Shown: piece by piece, positions 54,808-63,979 of the stretch
Layout: each line of letters begins with the position of its first letter
How positions within the stretch are numbered: the first letter of the stretch is position 1
DNA from: Desulfonatronum thiodismutans
GTDB taxonomy: Bacteria; Desulfobacterota; Desulfovibrionia; Desulfovibrionales; Desulfonatronaceae
Direction: 5' to 3'
Length of the DNA: 64,000 nucleotides
Assembly: GCF_000717475.1 (NCBI RefSeq)
Contig: NZ_JPIK01000017.1
Span: 62,001-126,000 of the forward strand
Notes under the pieces: generated by a model
What the model saw: the letters and a program-made list of their open reading frames with translations, nothing else
Told to the model about the DNA's origin: nothing
The model's database searches: none
Made by a program: the position numbers and the translations under genes

Positions 54808-56159
54808 CATTCTCATCGGTTGATCTCGGCATCCATCGTCCACTGCGCGTCGGCCTGAACCTCCTTTACCTTCTGCCCGGGATCGTGGGCGGAACGGAGA
54901 CGTACGCCGCGGGGTTGCTGCGGGGGTTGGCCGAGGCGGACGACGGGTTGGAGTACGTGGTTTTCCTGAACCAGGAGAGCGCGGACTGGCCTTTGCCCGA
55001 CATCCCGGCCTTTCAGAGGGTGATCTGCCCGGTGCGGGCCTCCAACCGGGTCCGCCGGCTACTGTACGAACAATTCCGACTGCCCGCCCTGGCCCGCCGC
55101 CACGGCGTGGACGTGCTGCATTCCCTGGGCTACGTGGGCCCGGTGCTGGGCCGCTGTCCCGGCGTAGTCACCATCCACGACATGAACACCAAGGGCCACG
55201 GCCGAAGCATGCCGCTCTCCAAGCGTTTGGCCCTGGCCTTTCTGGTCCGTTGCAGTGCCCACGCGGCCCGCCAGGTGATCACGGTTTCCGAGTTTTCCCG
55301 CCGGGAAATCCACCACCACCTCGACTTGCCCCTGGAACGCATCCAAGTTGTCTACGAAGCCCCGCTGCCACCAACATCAGTACATCAAAAAGCAACAGCC
55401 TCTCCCGTAGCCGATGCCTCCCTCCACAAGCAACCTCCCCAGGCGGACGCGCCCTTCATCCTGGCCTTCGCCAGCCAGTCCCCGCACAAGAACATCCCCC
55501 GGTTGATAGAAGCCTTTGCCCGGATCGCACCCTCCGTGCCGCACCATCTCATCCTGGCCGGGCACCTGCCCGGGGACGGGGCCGCGGACCGGGCTATCAG
55601 CCGATGGGACATTGCCCACCGTGTCCGGCTGACCGGCTATCTGCCCCGGGCCGAGGTGGATCGTCTGCTGTCCAAGGCCGCGCTGTTCGCCTTTCCATCC
55701 ATGTACGAAGGGTTCGGCCTGCCCGTGCTGGAAGCCCAGGCCGCGGAGACGCCCGTGGCCTGTGCACGGCGCGGTGCCCTGCCCGAGGTGGCCGGGGAAG
55801 GTGCGGTGTTTTTCGATCCGGAAAATGTCCTGGACATGGCCGCGACCCTGGCCCACGCCCTCACGGACGAGGATCTGCGCCACAGCCTCGTGGCCCAAGG
55901 CCGCCTCAATCTGAAGCGTTTTTCCTGGACCGAGGCGGCCCGCCAAACCCTGGACCTTTACGCCCGGGCCGCCTGGCGCGGCCGAAACAGATACGTCGGC
56001 CCTCCGGCCAACCCCTCGGCCGTTCTTGGGCACGGCGCTTCAACGAGTTCCCTCGACCACTTCGCGGACGAGTCTCCGGGCTTCACCAATGAAGAGTCCT
56101 CCTACGACGACCAGACGCTCCCGCGCCCCCACGCCAGAACCAAGCCGAAGCAGCCCTAA
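54804..56159 (+). CDS. GT4 glycosyltransferase (third of operon)
   Basis: 451 residues, start overlapping the previous stop. NLLYLLPGIVGGTETYAAGLL is the glycine-rich N-terminal loop. LAFASQSPHKNIPRLIEAF and PSMYEGFGLPVLEAQAAETPVA (E-x7-E) mark the donor site. A variable Ser/Ala/Pro linker lies about 190-212, and the C-terminus after about 415 is low-complexity and probably disordered. Likely adds a further sugar to the same glycan. Confidence 0.87.
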   Translation: MTFSSVDLGIHRPLRVGLNLLYLLPGIVGGTETYAAGLLRGLAEADDGLEYVVFLNQESADWPLPDIPAFQRVICPVRASNRVRRLLYEQFRLPALARRHGVDVLHSLGYVGPVLGRCPGVVTIHDMNTKGHGRSMPLSKRLALAFLVRCSAHAARQVITVSEFSRREIHHHLDLPLERIQVVYEAPLPPTSVHQKATASPVADASLHKQPPQADAPFILAFASQSPHKNIPRLIEAFARIAPSVPHHLILAGHLPGDGAADRAISRWDIAHRVRLTGYLPRAEVDRLLSKAALFAFPSMYEGFGLPVLEAQAAETPVACARRGALPEVAGEGAVFFDPENVLDMAATLAHALTDEDLRHSLVAQGRLNLKRFSWTEAARQTLDLYARAAWRGRNRYVGPPANPSAVLGHGASTSSLDHFADESPGFTNEESSYDDQTLPRPHARTKPKQP

Positions 56160-56162
56160 TCC

Positions 56163-57005
56163 ATGACCGCTTCTTCCGCCAAACTCCCCGAAGACGGCGT
56201 TTCTCAACAAGAACAGGAACGCGCCCCGGAACACCCTCCGAAACACTTTCGGGTCAGCATCGTCACCGCGGTGCTCAACGGCGAAGCGCATCTGGCCGAC
56301 GCCATCCAGAGCGTCCGCGAGCAGAGCTATCCCCACATCGAGCATATCATCGTGGACGGCGGCTCCCGGGATGGAACCGTCTCCATCATCCAAGCCCACG
56401 CGGACGGAATCGCCAAATGGGTTTCCGAACCGGATCAGGGCATTTACGACGCCATGAACAAGGGCATCAGCATGGCTACGGGGAGCATCGTCGGCACGCT
56501 CAACGCCGATGATTTCTACCCCCGACCGGACGTCATCGCCGACGTGGTCCAAACCTTCGCGCAAACCGAGACCGACGCGGTGTTCGCCGATTTGCTGATG
56601 GTGGACCGGGCCGATCCGCGCAAAGTCATCCGGTTTTACGACTCCTCCGACTTCCACCCCGGACGCTTTTGCCAGGGCTGGATGCCGCCCCACCCCACTT
56701 TTTTCACCCTGCGGGAACACTATCAACGCTTTGGGCTCTACCGCACGGACTACCGCATCGCCGCGGACTACGAACTGCTGACCCGCTTCCTGGCCCGCCA
56801 CGGGCTCGCCTACACCCGTATCCCCAAGGTGCTGGTGCACATGCGTTCAGGAGGGGTCAGTTCCAGGAACCTCAAGAGCAACTGGGTGCTGAACCGCGAA
56901 ATCGTGCGAGCCTGCAAGGAAAACGACATCCACACGACCATGCCGCGTCTGCTCTGCAAGTATCCTCGGAAATTACTGGAGTATGTCCGCAGACCTGAAA
57001 AATGA
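56163..57005 (+). CDS. GT2 glycosyltransferase
   Basis: 280 residues, 3 bases after the GT4 gene. GT-A domain: RVSIVTAVLNGEAHLADAIQSV, HIIVDGGSRDGTV, NADDFYPRPD (DxD-type) and GWMPPHPTFFTLREHYQRFGLY, characteristic of WcaA-like enzymes of O-antigen and capsule clusters. No membrane segment. An acidic N-terminal extension of about 28 residues precedes the fold. Confidence 0.88.
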   Translation: MTASSAKLPEDGVSQQEQERAPEHPPKHFRVSIVTAVLNGEAHLADAIQSVREQSYPHIEHIIVDGGSRDGTVSIIQAHADGIAKWVSEPDQGIYDAMNKGISMATGSIVGTLNADDFYPRPDVIADVVQTFAQTETDAVFADLLMVDRADPRKVIRFYDSSDFHPGRFCQGWMPPHPTFFTLREHYQRFGLYRTDYRIAADYELLTRFLARHGLAYTRIPKVLVHMRSGGVSSRNLKSNWVLNREIVRACKENDIHTTMPRLLCKYPRKLLEYVRRPEK

Positions 57006-57028
57006 GACACGCGCTTTTTCGCCCCTCT

Positions 57029-57044
57029 CCAACGGCACCGTTGG
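57029..57044 (+). terminator. Possible terminator after the glycosyltransferase operon
   Basis: CCAACGGCACCGTTGG forms a 6-bp stem with a 4-base loop, followed by TTTGTC, 24 bases past the GT2 stop. Weak T tract, so uncertain. Confidence 0.35.
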
Positions 57045-57169
57045 TTTGTCACTGAAAAATAGCAATGCCGCACGATTCCTCCTCAATGACAAAACAAAAC
57101 ACTTTTATCGTGAAGGGAACCATGCGGCATTGACGGAAAGCCGCTTCGTCGACCGGCGAGAGGTCTCGG

Positions 57170-57685
57170 CTACAGCAGTTTCTTGGCCGCATCCAAGGCC
57201 AGTTCGTAATTCGGCTCCTGCCCTACTTCCTTGACCAGCTCCATATACCGAACGGTTTTCTCACGATCCACGACGAACACGGCCCGGGCCAGAAGGCGCA
57301 GTTCCTTGATCAGCATGCCGTATTCAGTGCCGAACGAGGCGTCTTTGTGATCGGAAAGGGTCAAAACGTTGTTTACTCCGGCGGCGGCGCACCAGCGTTT
57401 TTGAGCAAAGGGCAGATCCATGCTGATGACCAGGATCTGAACGTCGTCTCCCAATTTGGCCGCTTCCTGATTGAAGCGACGGGCTTCGAGGTCGCAGACC
57501 GGGGTGTCCAGGGACGGAACCGAGGTGATGATCGTCACCTTGTCCTTGAGGGATGAAAAGCTGAACGGCTTGAGGTCGTTGTCCACGACCTGGAAATCCG
57601 GCGCGGCGTCGCCTTCCTGAACCGTGTTGCCAGTCAGCGTTATGGGCTGGCCTTTCAACGTGATCAAACCAAAACGTTCCTTCAT
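57170..57685 (-). CDS. tpx: Thiol peroxidase Tpx
   Basis: 171 residues. Start at 57685 with AAGGAG 6 bases upstream; the frame is open 30 codons further. Peroxiredoxin fold: GDAAPDFQVVDNDL, the peroxidatic cysteine in SVPSLDTPVCDLEARRF and the resolving cysteine in KRWCAAAGV. Reduces hydroperoxides with thioredoxin in the cytoplasm or periplasm, useful in an anaerobe meeting oxygen. Convergent with the glycosyltransferase operon. Confidence 0.95.
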   Translation of the reverse strand: MKERFGLITLKGQPITLTGNTVQEGDAAPDFQVVDNDLKPFSFSSLKDKVTIITSVPSLDTPVCDLEARRFNQEAAKLGDDVQILVISMDLPFAQKRWCAAAGVNNVLTLSDHKDASFGTEYGMLIKELRLLARAVFVVDREKTVRYMELVKEVGQEPNYELALDAAKKLL

Positions 57686-57892
57686 GATCGGCTCCTTGTT
57701 GTGGTTATGTTTCTCGAAAGTACGTCCATCTGGGCGGTGATGCGGCGAAGCAGGTGTTCGCCGACGGGCATTCACCGGGCATCTCTTGGCAATCTGGTTC
57801 CGGAAGAGTAACCTTCACGATTCGGAGTTGCAAGAACCCCGCGCAATTCTTATGAACATCCGATTCAAGACGCCAATCTAGAGACCAATCGC

Positions 57893-58576
57893 ATGCCCGC
57901 TTCCACCACCCGACTCCTCACCGACATGTTCGACGCCATGTTGGCCCGCCTTGGTCCAAGCGGATGGTGGCCGGCCCAAAGTCCGTTTGAAGTGGTCCTG
58001 GGCGCGATTTTGACCCAGAACACCAACTGGTCCAACGTGGAAAAGGCCATTGCCAGCCTGCGCCGGCACGACCTGCTCGACCCGGAACAGCTTCGCTTGG
58101 CTCGGCCGGAGGCCGTGGAGGAGTGCATTCGACCATCGGGGTTCTTTCGGCAAAAAGCCAAAAAAATCCAAAATTTTCTGGACTTTCTGGACCAGGAGCG
58201 CGCATTGGATATGAAGGATCTTGCCCTTCTGAACACCGTTGAACTGCGCGAACGGTTGCTGGCAGTCAAGGGCATCGGTCCGGAGACCGCGGACAGCATT
58301 CTGCTCTACGCATTGGACCGCCCGGTGTTCGTGGTGGACGCTTATACGGCCAGAATCTGCAACCGACATGGACTTGTTCCCGAAGACGTGGATTACGCCG
58401 AGCTGCAAGATATGTTCATGTCTCATCTTCCGGAACAGGTTGAACATTACAACGAATACCACGCCTTACTGGTGCGGGTCGGCAAGGAGTGGTGCCGAAA
58501 ACGGAAGCCGCGCTGCGATGAGTGTCCCCTGCGACCGTTTCTCCCCCACTACTCCCCTCCCGGGTATACCCCCTGA
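57893..58576 (+). CDS. Endonuclease III-related glycosylase (COG2231-like)
   Basis: 227 residues. Helix-hairpin-helix-Gly/Pro-Asp fold: LGAILTQNTNWSNVEKAI, then LAVKGIGPETADSILLYAL with the catalytic Asp in VVDAYT (D149). At the place of the Nth lysine there is E131, and only three cysteines (C201, C208, C211) of the Fe-S quartet are present, position 217 being Leu. This matches the branch related to MagIII base glycosylases rather than true Nth lyase. Probable role: removal of alkylated or mismatched bases. Followed closely by the EnvC-like gene. Confidence 0.83.
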   Translation: MPASTTRLLTDMFDAMLARLGPSGWWPAQSPFEVVLGAILTQNTNWSNVEKAIASLRRHDLLDPEQLRLARPEAVEECIRPSGFFRQKAKKIQNFLDFLDQERALDMKDLALLNTVELRERLLAVKGIGPETADSILLYALDRPVFVVDAYTARICNRHGLVPEDVDYAELQDMFMSHLPEQVEHYNEYHALLVRVGKEWCRKRKPRCDECPLRPFLPHYSPPGYTP

Positions 58577-58607
58577 AACTCCACTTTCCGTGCTCTCCAC
58601 GCATCCC

Positions 58608-59744
58608 ATGAAAGCATCGCCCTTTGCCTTTTCTCGAATCCGTTGGCCCCAGATTTGGTTTTGGACGGTCATGATTTTACTCTTTCTGAGCGGTCCAAGC
58701 CCGGCCGCGACCACGGGAACCATTCAACGCACCCTGGAAGAGCGTGAGCGCGATATCCGTACCCACGAAGATATTCTCAAAGGCCTTTCAGAGCAGGAAC
58801 GCGCCTTGTTCGCCGATCTGCAGGAAGTGGAGGCCCGGTTGCGGGCCACTGCGGACGAGATCACGGAACTGGAAACACATCTGGATCGCCTGCGTCAGGA
58901 AGAACGCGTCCGGCTGAAGGACTATCAGGAACTGGACTTGGCTCGGGCCCAAACCAGCGAGGAACTGGGCCGTCTGCTGGCCCTGCTCTGGCCGGTGCAT
59001 TTGCAGGGCGTGGAGCACAATCTCCAGACGTTGACCTCCTGGGACGAGGCTGACCGGCAATACAATTGGCTGTCCCGGATCTACGACCTGGTTCAGGACC
59101 GAATCGATCAACTTCGCCGACAGGGGCGGGAATTGGCTCTGGGACTGGCCCGACTGGAGCGGGCGCGAGAAGAAATCACCGCGCAGATGCTTCGAATCGA
59201 AGCCGGCAAGGACCGACTGCTCAAGCAAAAGCTGGAATTCCTGCGCCGCGTCCAGGAGGTGCGCGCGCAACAAGTCTCAGCTGAAGAACAAATCAAGGAA
59301 ATCCTGCAAAGCATCGCCGAGCTGAACTACCGGCTCCAAACCCTGACATCCAGGAACTTCACGGACTTGCGTGGTCACATGACTTGGCCGACCCAGGGCC
59401 GGGTCGTGGAACGTTTTCGGCCTCAGGCCGACCCTCCGCACCGCGGCTTGAGTTTCGCGATGTCCGAGAACGCAGCCGTGCGCGCCATCTCCTGGGGCAA
59501 GGTGGTTCATAGCGACGTGCTCCGGGGTTATGGCCACGTGGTCATTCTCTACCACGGTGAAGATTATTACAGCCTGTACGCGTTTCTGAACAACCCGCTT
59601 GTCGCCGTGGGTCAGGAAGTGGAAAAGGATGAACAGATCGGAGTAGCGGGGCGTTACCCCAAAGTGGATGGTCCGGGGCTCTACTTTGAATTGCGTTTTC
59701 AGCAAAATCCCGTTAATCCTGATATCTGGCTTGTCGCCGATTAA
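58608..59744 (+). CDS. EnvC-like murein hydrolase activator with degenerate LytM domain
   Basis: 378 residues; start at 58608 gives a signal peptide (IWFWTVMILLFLSGPSPAA). Long coiled coil about 45-245, then an M23/LytM fold. The zinc site is degraded: HRGLS instead of HxGxD, SLYAFL instead of SLYAHL, LYFELRF instead of LHFELR. Such domains activate amidases instead of cutting peptidoglycan themselves. It precedes a carboxy-terminal processing protease and a polysaccharide deacetylase, the same order seen around envC in many Gram-negatives. Cell-division role inferred. Confidence 0.88.
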   Translation: MKASPFAFSRIRWPQIWFWTVMILLFLSGPSPAATTGTIQRTLEERERDIRTHEDILKGLSEQERALFADLQEVEARLRATADEITELETHLDRLRQEERVRLKDYQELDLARAQTSEELGRLLALLWPVHLQGVEHNLQTLTSWDEADRQYNWLSRIYDLVQDRIDQLRRQGRELALGLARLERAREEITAQMLRIEAGKDRLLKQKLEFLRRVQEVRAQQVSAEEQIKEILQSIAELNYRLQTLTSRNFTDLRGHMTWPTQGRVVERFRPQADPPHRGLSFAMSENAAVRAISWGKVVHSDVLRGYGHVVILYHGEDYYSLYAFLNNPLVAVGQEVEKDEQIGVAGRYPKVDGPGLYFELRFQQNPVNPDIWLVAD

Positions 59745-59921
59745 CGGCGGCAATGGCGACGGCAACGAGTGAATTGACAAGAGAATCCGGATACGGAAGC
59801 CGGAGGGACCGCGGAAACCCCGTCGACGACAAGCCGCACCGGAACGTATATCCCTGCACGGTGCTTTCGGGCGCCGTCCACCATATCAGCACACGATTTC
59901 AACATGCATTCGGAGGTCATC

Positions 59922-61196
59922 ATGCGGGTTGTCCACTGGGTCGGCACCGTTACACTTCTTTTCTTGCTGGCCGTCACTTTCGGTCAGAGCATGGCCACGG
60001 ACGAGGAACGCTACTCGCCGCTCAAGCGCTTCAGCCAGGTCTTGGACTTGGTGGAGCGTTATTACGTTCAGGACGTGGATCGCAACGAGATGATCCAGGG
60101 CGCCATCCGGGGCATGCTTCAGGAACTGGATCCCCATTCCAGCTTCATGACCCAGGACGCCTTCCGGGAAATGCAGATCGACACCTCCGGGGAGTTCACG
60201 GGGATCGGCATTGAGATCAGCCTCGTGGAAGGCAGGCTGACGGTCGTGTCCCCCATCGAGGACACCCCGGCCTTCCGTGAGGGACTCAAATCCGGAGATC
60301 ATATTTTGGAAATCGACGGCCAATCCACCCAGGACATTACGATCATGGACGCCGTGAAGCTGATTCGAGGGCCCCGGGGCACAACCGTGGATCTGACCAT
60401 CCTGTCCAAGGGCGATACCGTTCCCCGCACCGTGACCATCAGCCGCGACGTCATCCCGATGCACACGGTCAAGCTGTTCGAATTGGAGCCCGGAGTGGTC
60501 CTGGTGCGGCTGACCAGCTTCAAGGAAACCACCATGGACGACCTGCGGGAAGCCCTGGACCGATTCGACCTTGATCAGCGCGTTGGGCTGATCCTCGACC
60601 TGCGCAACAACCCCGGCGGATTGCTGAACCAGGCCGTGGCCGTGGCCGACGCCTTTCTGCACGAGGGCAAAATCGTCTATACCAAAGGGCGGTCGGCCCA
60701 GGCGGAAATGAACTTCGACGCATCCCGCAACGTGCTGGACAAGGAAACGCCCATGGTGGTGCTGATCAACGCCGGTTCAGCCTCCGCCTCGGAAATCGTC
60801 GCCGGGGCCCTGCAGGACCACGGACGGGCGTTAATCCTGGGTGAACAGACCTTTGGCAAGGGGTCCGTGCAGACGATCATCCCCCTGGCCGACGGCTCCG
60901 GGATCAAGCTGACAACGGCGGTCTACTATACGCCCAACGGCCGCTCCATCCAGGCCAAGGGCATCGACCCGGACATTTCGGTTCCCTTTGTCGCCTTGAG
61001 TGACGACCAGCGAGAAGGGCGCATGCCTTTGGTTCGCGAAGGCGACCTGATCCGACACCTGGAAACCGGCCCGATTCCCCCGGACCAGCGCGATCACCCC
61101 AGACCCCAGGTCCTGGAAATGCTCGAACGGGACAACCAGCTGCGCTTGGCCTTGGAAATGGTTAAGGCCATGCCCAGACTCAAAGCGCTCCGTTAA
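59922..61196 (+). CDS. Carboxy-terminal processing protease (S41)
   Basis: 424 residues; start at 59922 because GGAGG lies 6 bases upstream (an ATG 18 bases earlier is possible). Signal or anchor VGTVTLLFLLAVTFGQSM, PDZ domain about 85-170 (GEFTGIGIEISLVEGRL, LKSGDHILEIDG) and S41 core with the Ser in NAGSASASEIVAGAL and Lys in LGEQTFGKGSVQ. Degrades or trims periplasmic proteins, often envelope hydrolases and their regulators. Lies between the EnvC-like and deacetylase genes. Confidence 0.94.
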   Translation: MRVVHWVGTVTLLFLLAVTFGQSMATDEERYSPLKRFSQVLDLVERYYVQDVDRNEMIQGAIRGMLQELDPHSSFMTQDAFREMQIDTSGEFTGIGIEISLVEGRLTVVSPIEDTPAFREGLKSGDHILEIDGQSTQDITIMDAVKLIRGPRGTTVDLTILSKGDTVPRTVTISRDVIPMHTVKLFELEPGVVLVRLTSFKETTMDDLREALDRFDLDQRVGLILDLRNNPGGLLNQAVAVADAFLHEGKIVYTKGRSAQAEMNFDASRNVLDKETPMVVLINAGSASASEIVAGALQDHGRALILGEQTFGKGSVQTIIPLADGSGIKLTTAVYYTPNGRSIQAKGIDPDISVPFVALSDDQREGRMPLVREGDLIRHLETGPIPPDQRDHPRPQVLEMLERDNQLRLALEMVKAMPRLKALR

Positions 61197-61221
61197 CCTC
61201 GCAAACCGACATGGGTCGGCG

Positions 61222-62712
61222 ATGACCGGTAAAACAACGAAAAAAAACGGCAAGCCCTCCCGCTCTTCCACCTCCACGAAAAGTGGTGGCAAGGGCGGGG
61301 GCAAGCCCAAGAAAACCGCGGCCAAAACCGGCCGCAAACGATCATCCCGTAAGGTTTTTTCCAAGCTCTGGGTGATGCTCATGGCCGCGGCCACCGGTTT
61401 GACCGCCATCACCCTTGTCTGGGCCTTGAGCCTCTCCCCGGTGGATACCCTGTCTACGGACATCGCGACGATCGACAAACCGGTCTCAGCTCCAGCCCCA
61501 ACTTCCTCCCCTCAATCTGTTTCCCGGCCCGCGCCCACGCAGCCGGCCAAGGTCGCCAGCTTGAAGACTCCAGCCCCAGCGAACCATGTCCGCGCCCGCA
61601 TCGCGCCCGATGCCGCCCCCCCACCTCCGTCACACCGTCAAGGCTTGGTTTACGAAGTATTCGACACGGAACTGCTGGAGCAGCAGGTCAAGGAGGTCGA
61701 CTTGGCCTTGGTCCAGACCATCATGGAGTTGAACCTGGACCCTCGCTCGGTGCGGCATCTGGACATTCAGATGAAAACCAGAAACGGGCAGAAATACCAC
61801 ACCCAGTCCCTGGCCATCGGCTTGGACCGGGATGCCCGAAGCTTCGAACAGACCCTGCGCCGCAACCTGGAACTTTGGGTGCATAACGCGGAACTGCGGC
61901 AGATTAACGGTGGGCCCGGCAAACAAGAATTACGGATATCCCTGCTCAATTTGCCGACGCATACTCTGTTTCTGGAAGAACACGCCCGCAAACCCCTTCC
62001 GCCCCCCTCTCCCGCTCAACCGGGAACCGGTCCGCGACTGGTGGTGGTGATCGACGACCTGGGCGAGAACGTACACCAAGCCAGGGAACTGGCCGCCCTA
62101 TCCTTCCCGGTGACCTTCGCCGTTCTGCCCAATATTTCCAAAAGTCGGGAAGTTGCCCGGATCGGAGCCGCCGCGGGCCGCGACGTGCTCCTGCACCAGC
62201 CCATGGAACCCCTGGACTACCCCCACCGGGCCGACCCCGGCCCCGGGGCCCTGTTCGTGGGCATGGAGGATGAGCAAATCCTGAGAATCCTGCGGAACAA
62301 TCTGGCCCAGGTTCCCCAAGCCATCGGGATCAACAATCACATGGGCTCCCGGTTCACCGCGGACGAGTCGGGCATGTCCACGGTGCTCCAGGAGTTGAAG
62401 CGTCGCGACCTCTTTTTTCTGGACAGCCTGACCACCGGAGATTCCGTCGCGGACGAACAGGCCCGCAAAATCGGCCTGGAGCACCTTCGCAGGCACATTT
62501 TCCTGGACAACATTCCCAATGTCCAGGCAATTCTGTTCCAACTGCGCAAGGCCGAGCAATTGGCCCATAACCAGGGGCAGGTGATCGCCATCGGCCACCC
62601 CTACCCGGAAACCCTGGAAGCATTGAAGCTATGGGAGCGCGAACGTGATCAGCGAATCAACGTCGTCTCCCTCGGCTCCCTGCTCTCCCGCCAGTCCTTG
62701 GCCGAGCGCTGA
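61222..62712 (+). CDS. Divergent polysaccharide deacetylase
   Basis: 496 residues. A basic N-terminus (Lys/Arg/Ser-rich, about 1-45), one TM anchor (LWVMLMAAATGLTAITLVWAL), a Pro/Ala linker to about 135, then the divergent deacetylase domain: LVVVIDDLGENVHQARELA, FAVLPNISKSREVA, VLLHQPMEP, NNHMGSRFTAD and AIGHPYPETLEAL. The metal ligands of the family (Asp, His, His) are visible. Substrate unknown, probably a cell-envelope glycan. Follows the protease by 25 bases. Confidence 0.87.
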   Translation: MTGKTTKKNGKPSRSSTSTKSGGKGGGKPKKTAAKTGRKRSSRKVFSKLWVMLMAAATGLTAITLVWALSLSPVDTLSTDIATIDKPVSAPAPTSSPQSVSRPAPTQPAKVASLKTPAPANHVRARIAPDAAPPPPSHRQGLVYEVFDTELLEQQVKEVDLALVQTIMELNLDPRSVRHLDIQMKTRNGQKYHTQSLAIGLDRDARSFEQTLRRNLELWVHNAELRQINGGPGKQELRISLLNLPTHTLFLEEHARKPLPPPSPAQPGTGPRLVVVIDDLGENVHQARELAALSFPVTFAVLPNISKSREVARIGAAAGRDVLLHQPMEPLDYPHRADPGPGALFVGMEDEQILRILRNNLAQVPQAIGINNHMGSRFTADESGMSTVLQELKRRDLFFLDSLTTGDSVADEQARKIGLEHLRRHIFLDNIPNVQAILFQLRKAEQLAHNQGQVIAIGHPYPETLEALKLWERERDQRINVVSLGSLLSRQSLAER

Positions 62713-62727
62713 CAAACCAATTTCATC

Positions 62728-63063
62728 ATGTTCAACCTGTTTTTCATCCCAAAGGGCACCATGCCCGAGGAGCGGGTCGATCTGTTGGCGCGTGGGGACG
62801 GTCTGCGCATCGAGCGAATCATCTCGCTGGGCCATGTTTCGCCTCCCGATTTCTGGTATGACCAGGAACTGGACGAATGGGTCGCCCTCGTACAGGGCGA
62901 GGCGGAAATCCGCTTCACGGACGGAAGGACCAAGACCCTCAAAGCCGGAGACTGTCTCTTTCTCCCAGCCGGCTTGCGACACCGCGTGGAACGCACCAGC
63001 GACGACCCGCCCTGCATCTGGCTGGCCGTGCATGGCCGGATGACCGACAAGGCGCATTCCTGA
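62728..63063 (+). CDS. Small cupin protein
   Basis: 111 residues, a single cupin barrel: DEWVALVQGEAEIRFTDGRT (motif 1) and AGDCLFLPAGLRHRVERTSDDPPCIWLAVHG (motif 2, with His). Only part of the usual His3Glu metal set is present. A stand-alone cupin of unassigned function, 15 bases after the deacetylase. Confidence 0.8.
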   Translation: MFNLFFIPKGTMPEERVDLLARGDGLRIERIISLGHVSPPDFWYDQELDEWVALVQGEAEIRFTDGRTKTLKAGDCLFLPAGLRHRVERTSDDPPCIWLAVHGRMTDKAHS

Positions 63064-63128
63064 TCCGTGCGCACCCCGCAAATGGATTCAACCTTCGCCG
63101 CCTTTTGATGACCATAGGAGAGACGATC

Positions 63129-63656
63129 ATGCGCCGAATACGCTTTCCCATGACTCTTGTCTTTTTGACGTTCATGGCCGTCGGCTGTTCCTACTCCAGC
63201 GTCGGCCACTTGCAGCGTCAGCCCTGGGTATTGAACGCGGAACAACAACTGGAGATGCGTTTCTGGCGCTTTACCTACGTCGCGGAGTCCTATGGCGGAC
63301 AGTACCGAGTCAAGGGACGGGCGGTCCCCAAGACGGAAAACCTTCCGGCTGATTTGAGTTGGATCGAGGATTTATGGCTGGCCGCCTATCTCAGCGACGA
63401 CCAGGGACGGGTCCTGGCCCAGGATTTGCGCGTTTACTCCAGCCTCATCCTGGATCCCGCTCAAGGAGTGTCCTTCACGTTCACCTTGCGTCCGGACCGG
63501 CTCAACCGCACGGCCTCTCTCCAGATCACCTTCGGCTACAACATGACCCTCGCCCCGCATGAACACTACATGGCTCAGGAGGCCTCGGAAAAAAAACACG
63601 CGGGGGAACGCGGCTCAGTGTTCTTCGCTCATGAGGGGGCATTAACCAGAATCTGA
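63129..63656 (+). CDS. Envelope lipoprotein, unknown
   Basis: 175 residues. Start at 63129 with AGGAGA about 8 bases upstream; upstream reading in the same frame is the shadow of the cupin gene. Lipoprotein signal MRRIRFPMTLVFLTFMAVGC (Cys 20). The mature part looks all-beta (LEMRFWRFTYVAESYGGQYRV, SLQITFGYNMTL) and may be an envelope-facing beta sandwich. No family recognised. It is the last gene before the cobalamin riboswitch. Confidence 0.7.
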   Translation: MRRIRFPMTLVFLTFMAVGCSYSSVGHLQRQPWVLNAEQQLEMRFWRFTYVAESYGGQYRVKGRAVPKTENLPADLSWIEDLWLAAYLSDDQGRVLAQDLRVYSSLILDPAQGVSFTFTLRPDRLNRTASLQITFGYNMTLAPHEHYMAQEASEKKHAGERGSVFFAHEGALTRI

Positions 63657-63815
63657 ATCGATGGCTGGTGAGGGTCGATGGCTCTTCAGCCCTGTCCTTC
63701 ACGTGCCCGTCCCGCCACCTCGCAGCAACTTCTGGACATCGACACGGATTCTTTTTAAGAACTTCTCACGCATGGGCGAACTCGTTTTCAACGAACGCCC
63801 ATGCCATGCCTCCTT
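63657..63815. other. Leader region before the riboswitch
   Basis: No gene supported. It contains an 8-bp perfect hairpin (CATGGGCG at 63771-63778 with CGCCCATG at 63796-63803), lacking a T tract. The promoter of the riboswitch-controlled gene should lie here; I see no clear consensus. Confidence 0.4.
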
Positions 63816-63979
63816 GCTTCAGGTCGCCCCATGGCGCCAAGAGGGAACCCGGTGTAATTCCGGGACGGTCCCGCCGCTGTAAGTCCCATTCAACCCGACT
63901 GGCTTCGCATGGCCACTGGAACCGTGTTCCGGGAAGGCCCGCCAGATCAGGGGGACAAGTCAGAAGACCTGCCTGAAGC
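63816..63979 (+). promoter_or_regulatory. Cobalamin riboswitch
   Basis: Characteristic blocks in order: GCCAAGAGGGAACCCGGTG (63835-63853), ATTCCGGGACGGTCCCGCCG with CTGTAAG just after, GGCCACTGG, TCCGGGAAGGCCCGCC and AGTCAGAAGACCTGCC. The outer stem pairs GCTTCAGG (63816) with CCTGAAGC (ending 63979). Binding of adenosylcobalamin would repress the downstream gene, which lies beyond the window and is likely a B12 transport or synthesis gene. Confidence 0.93.
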
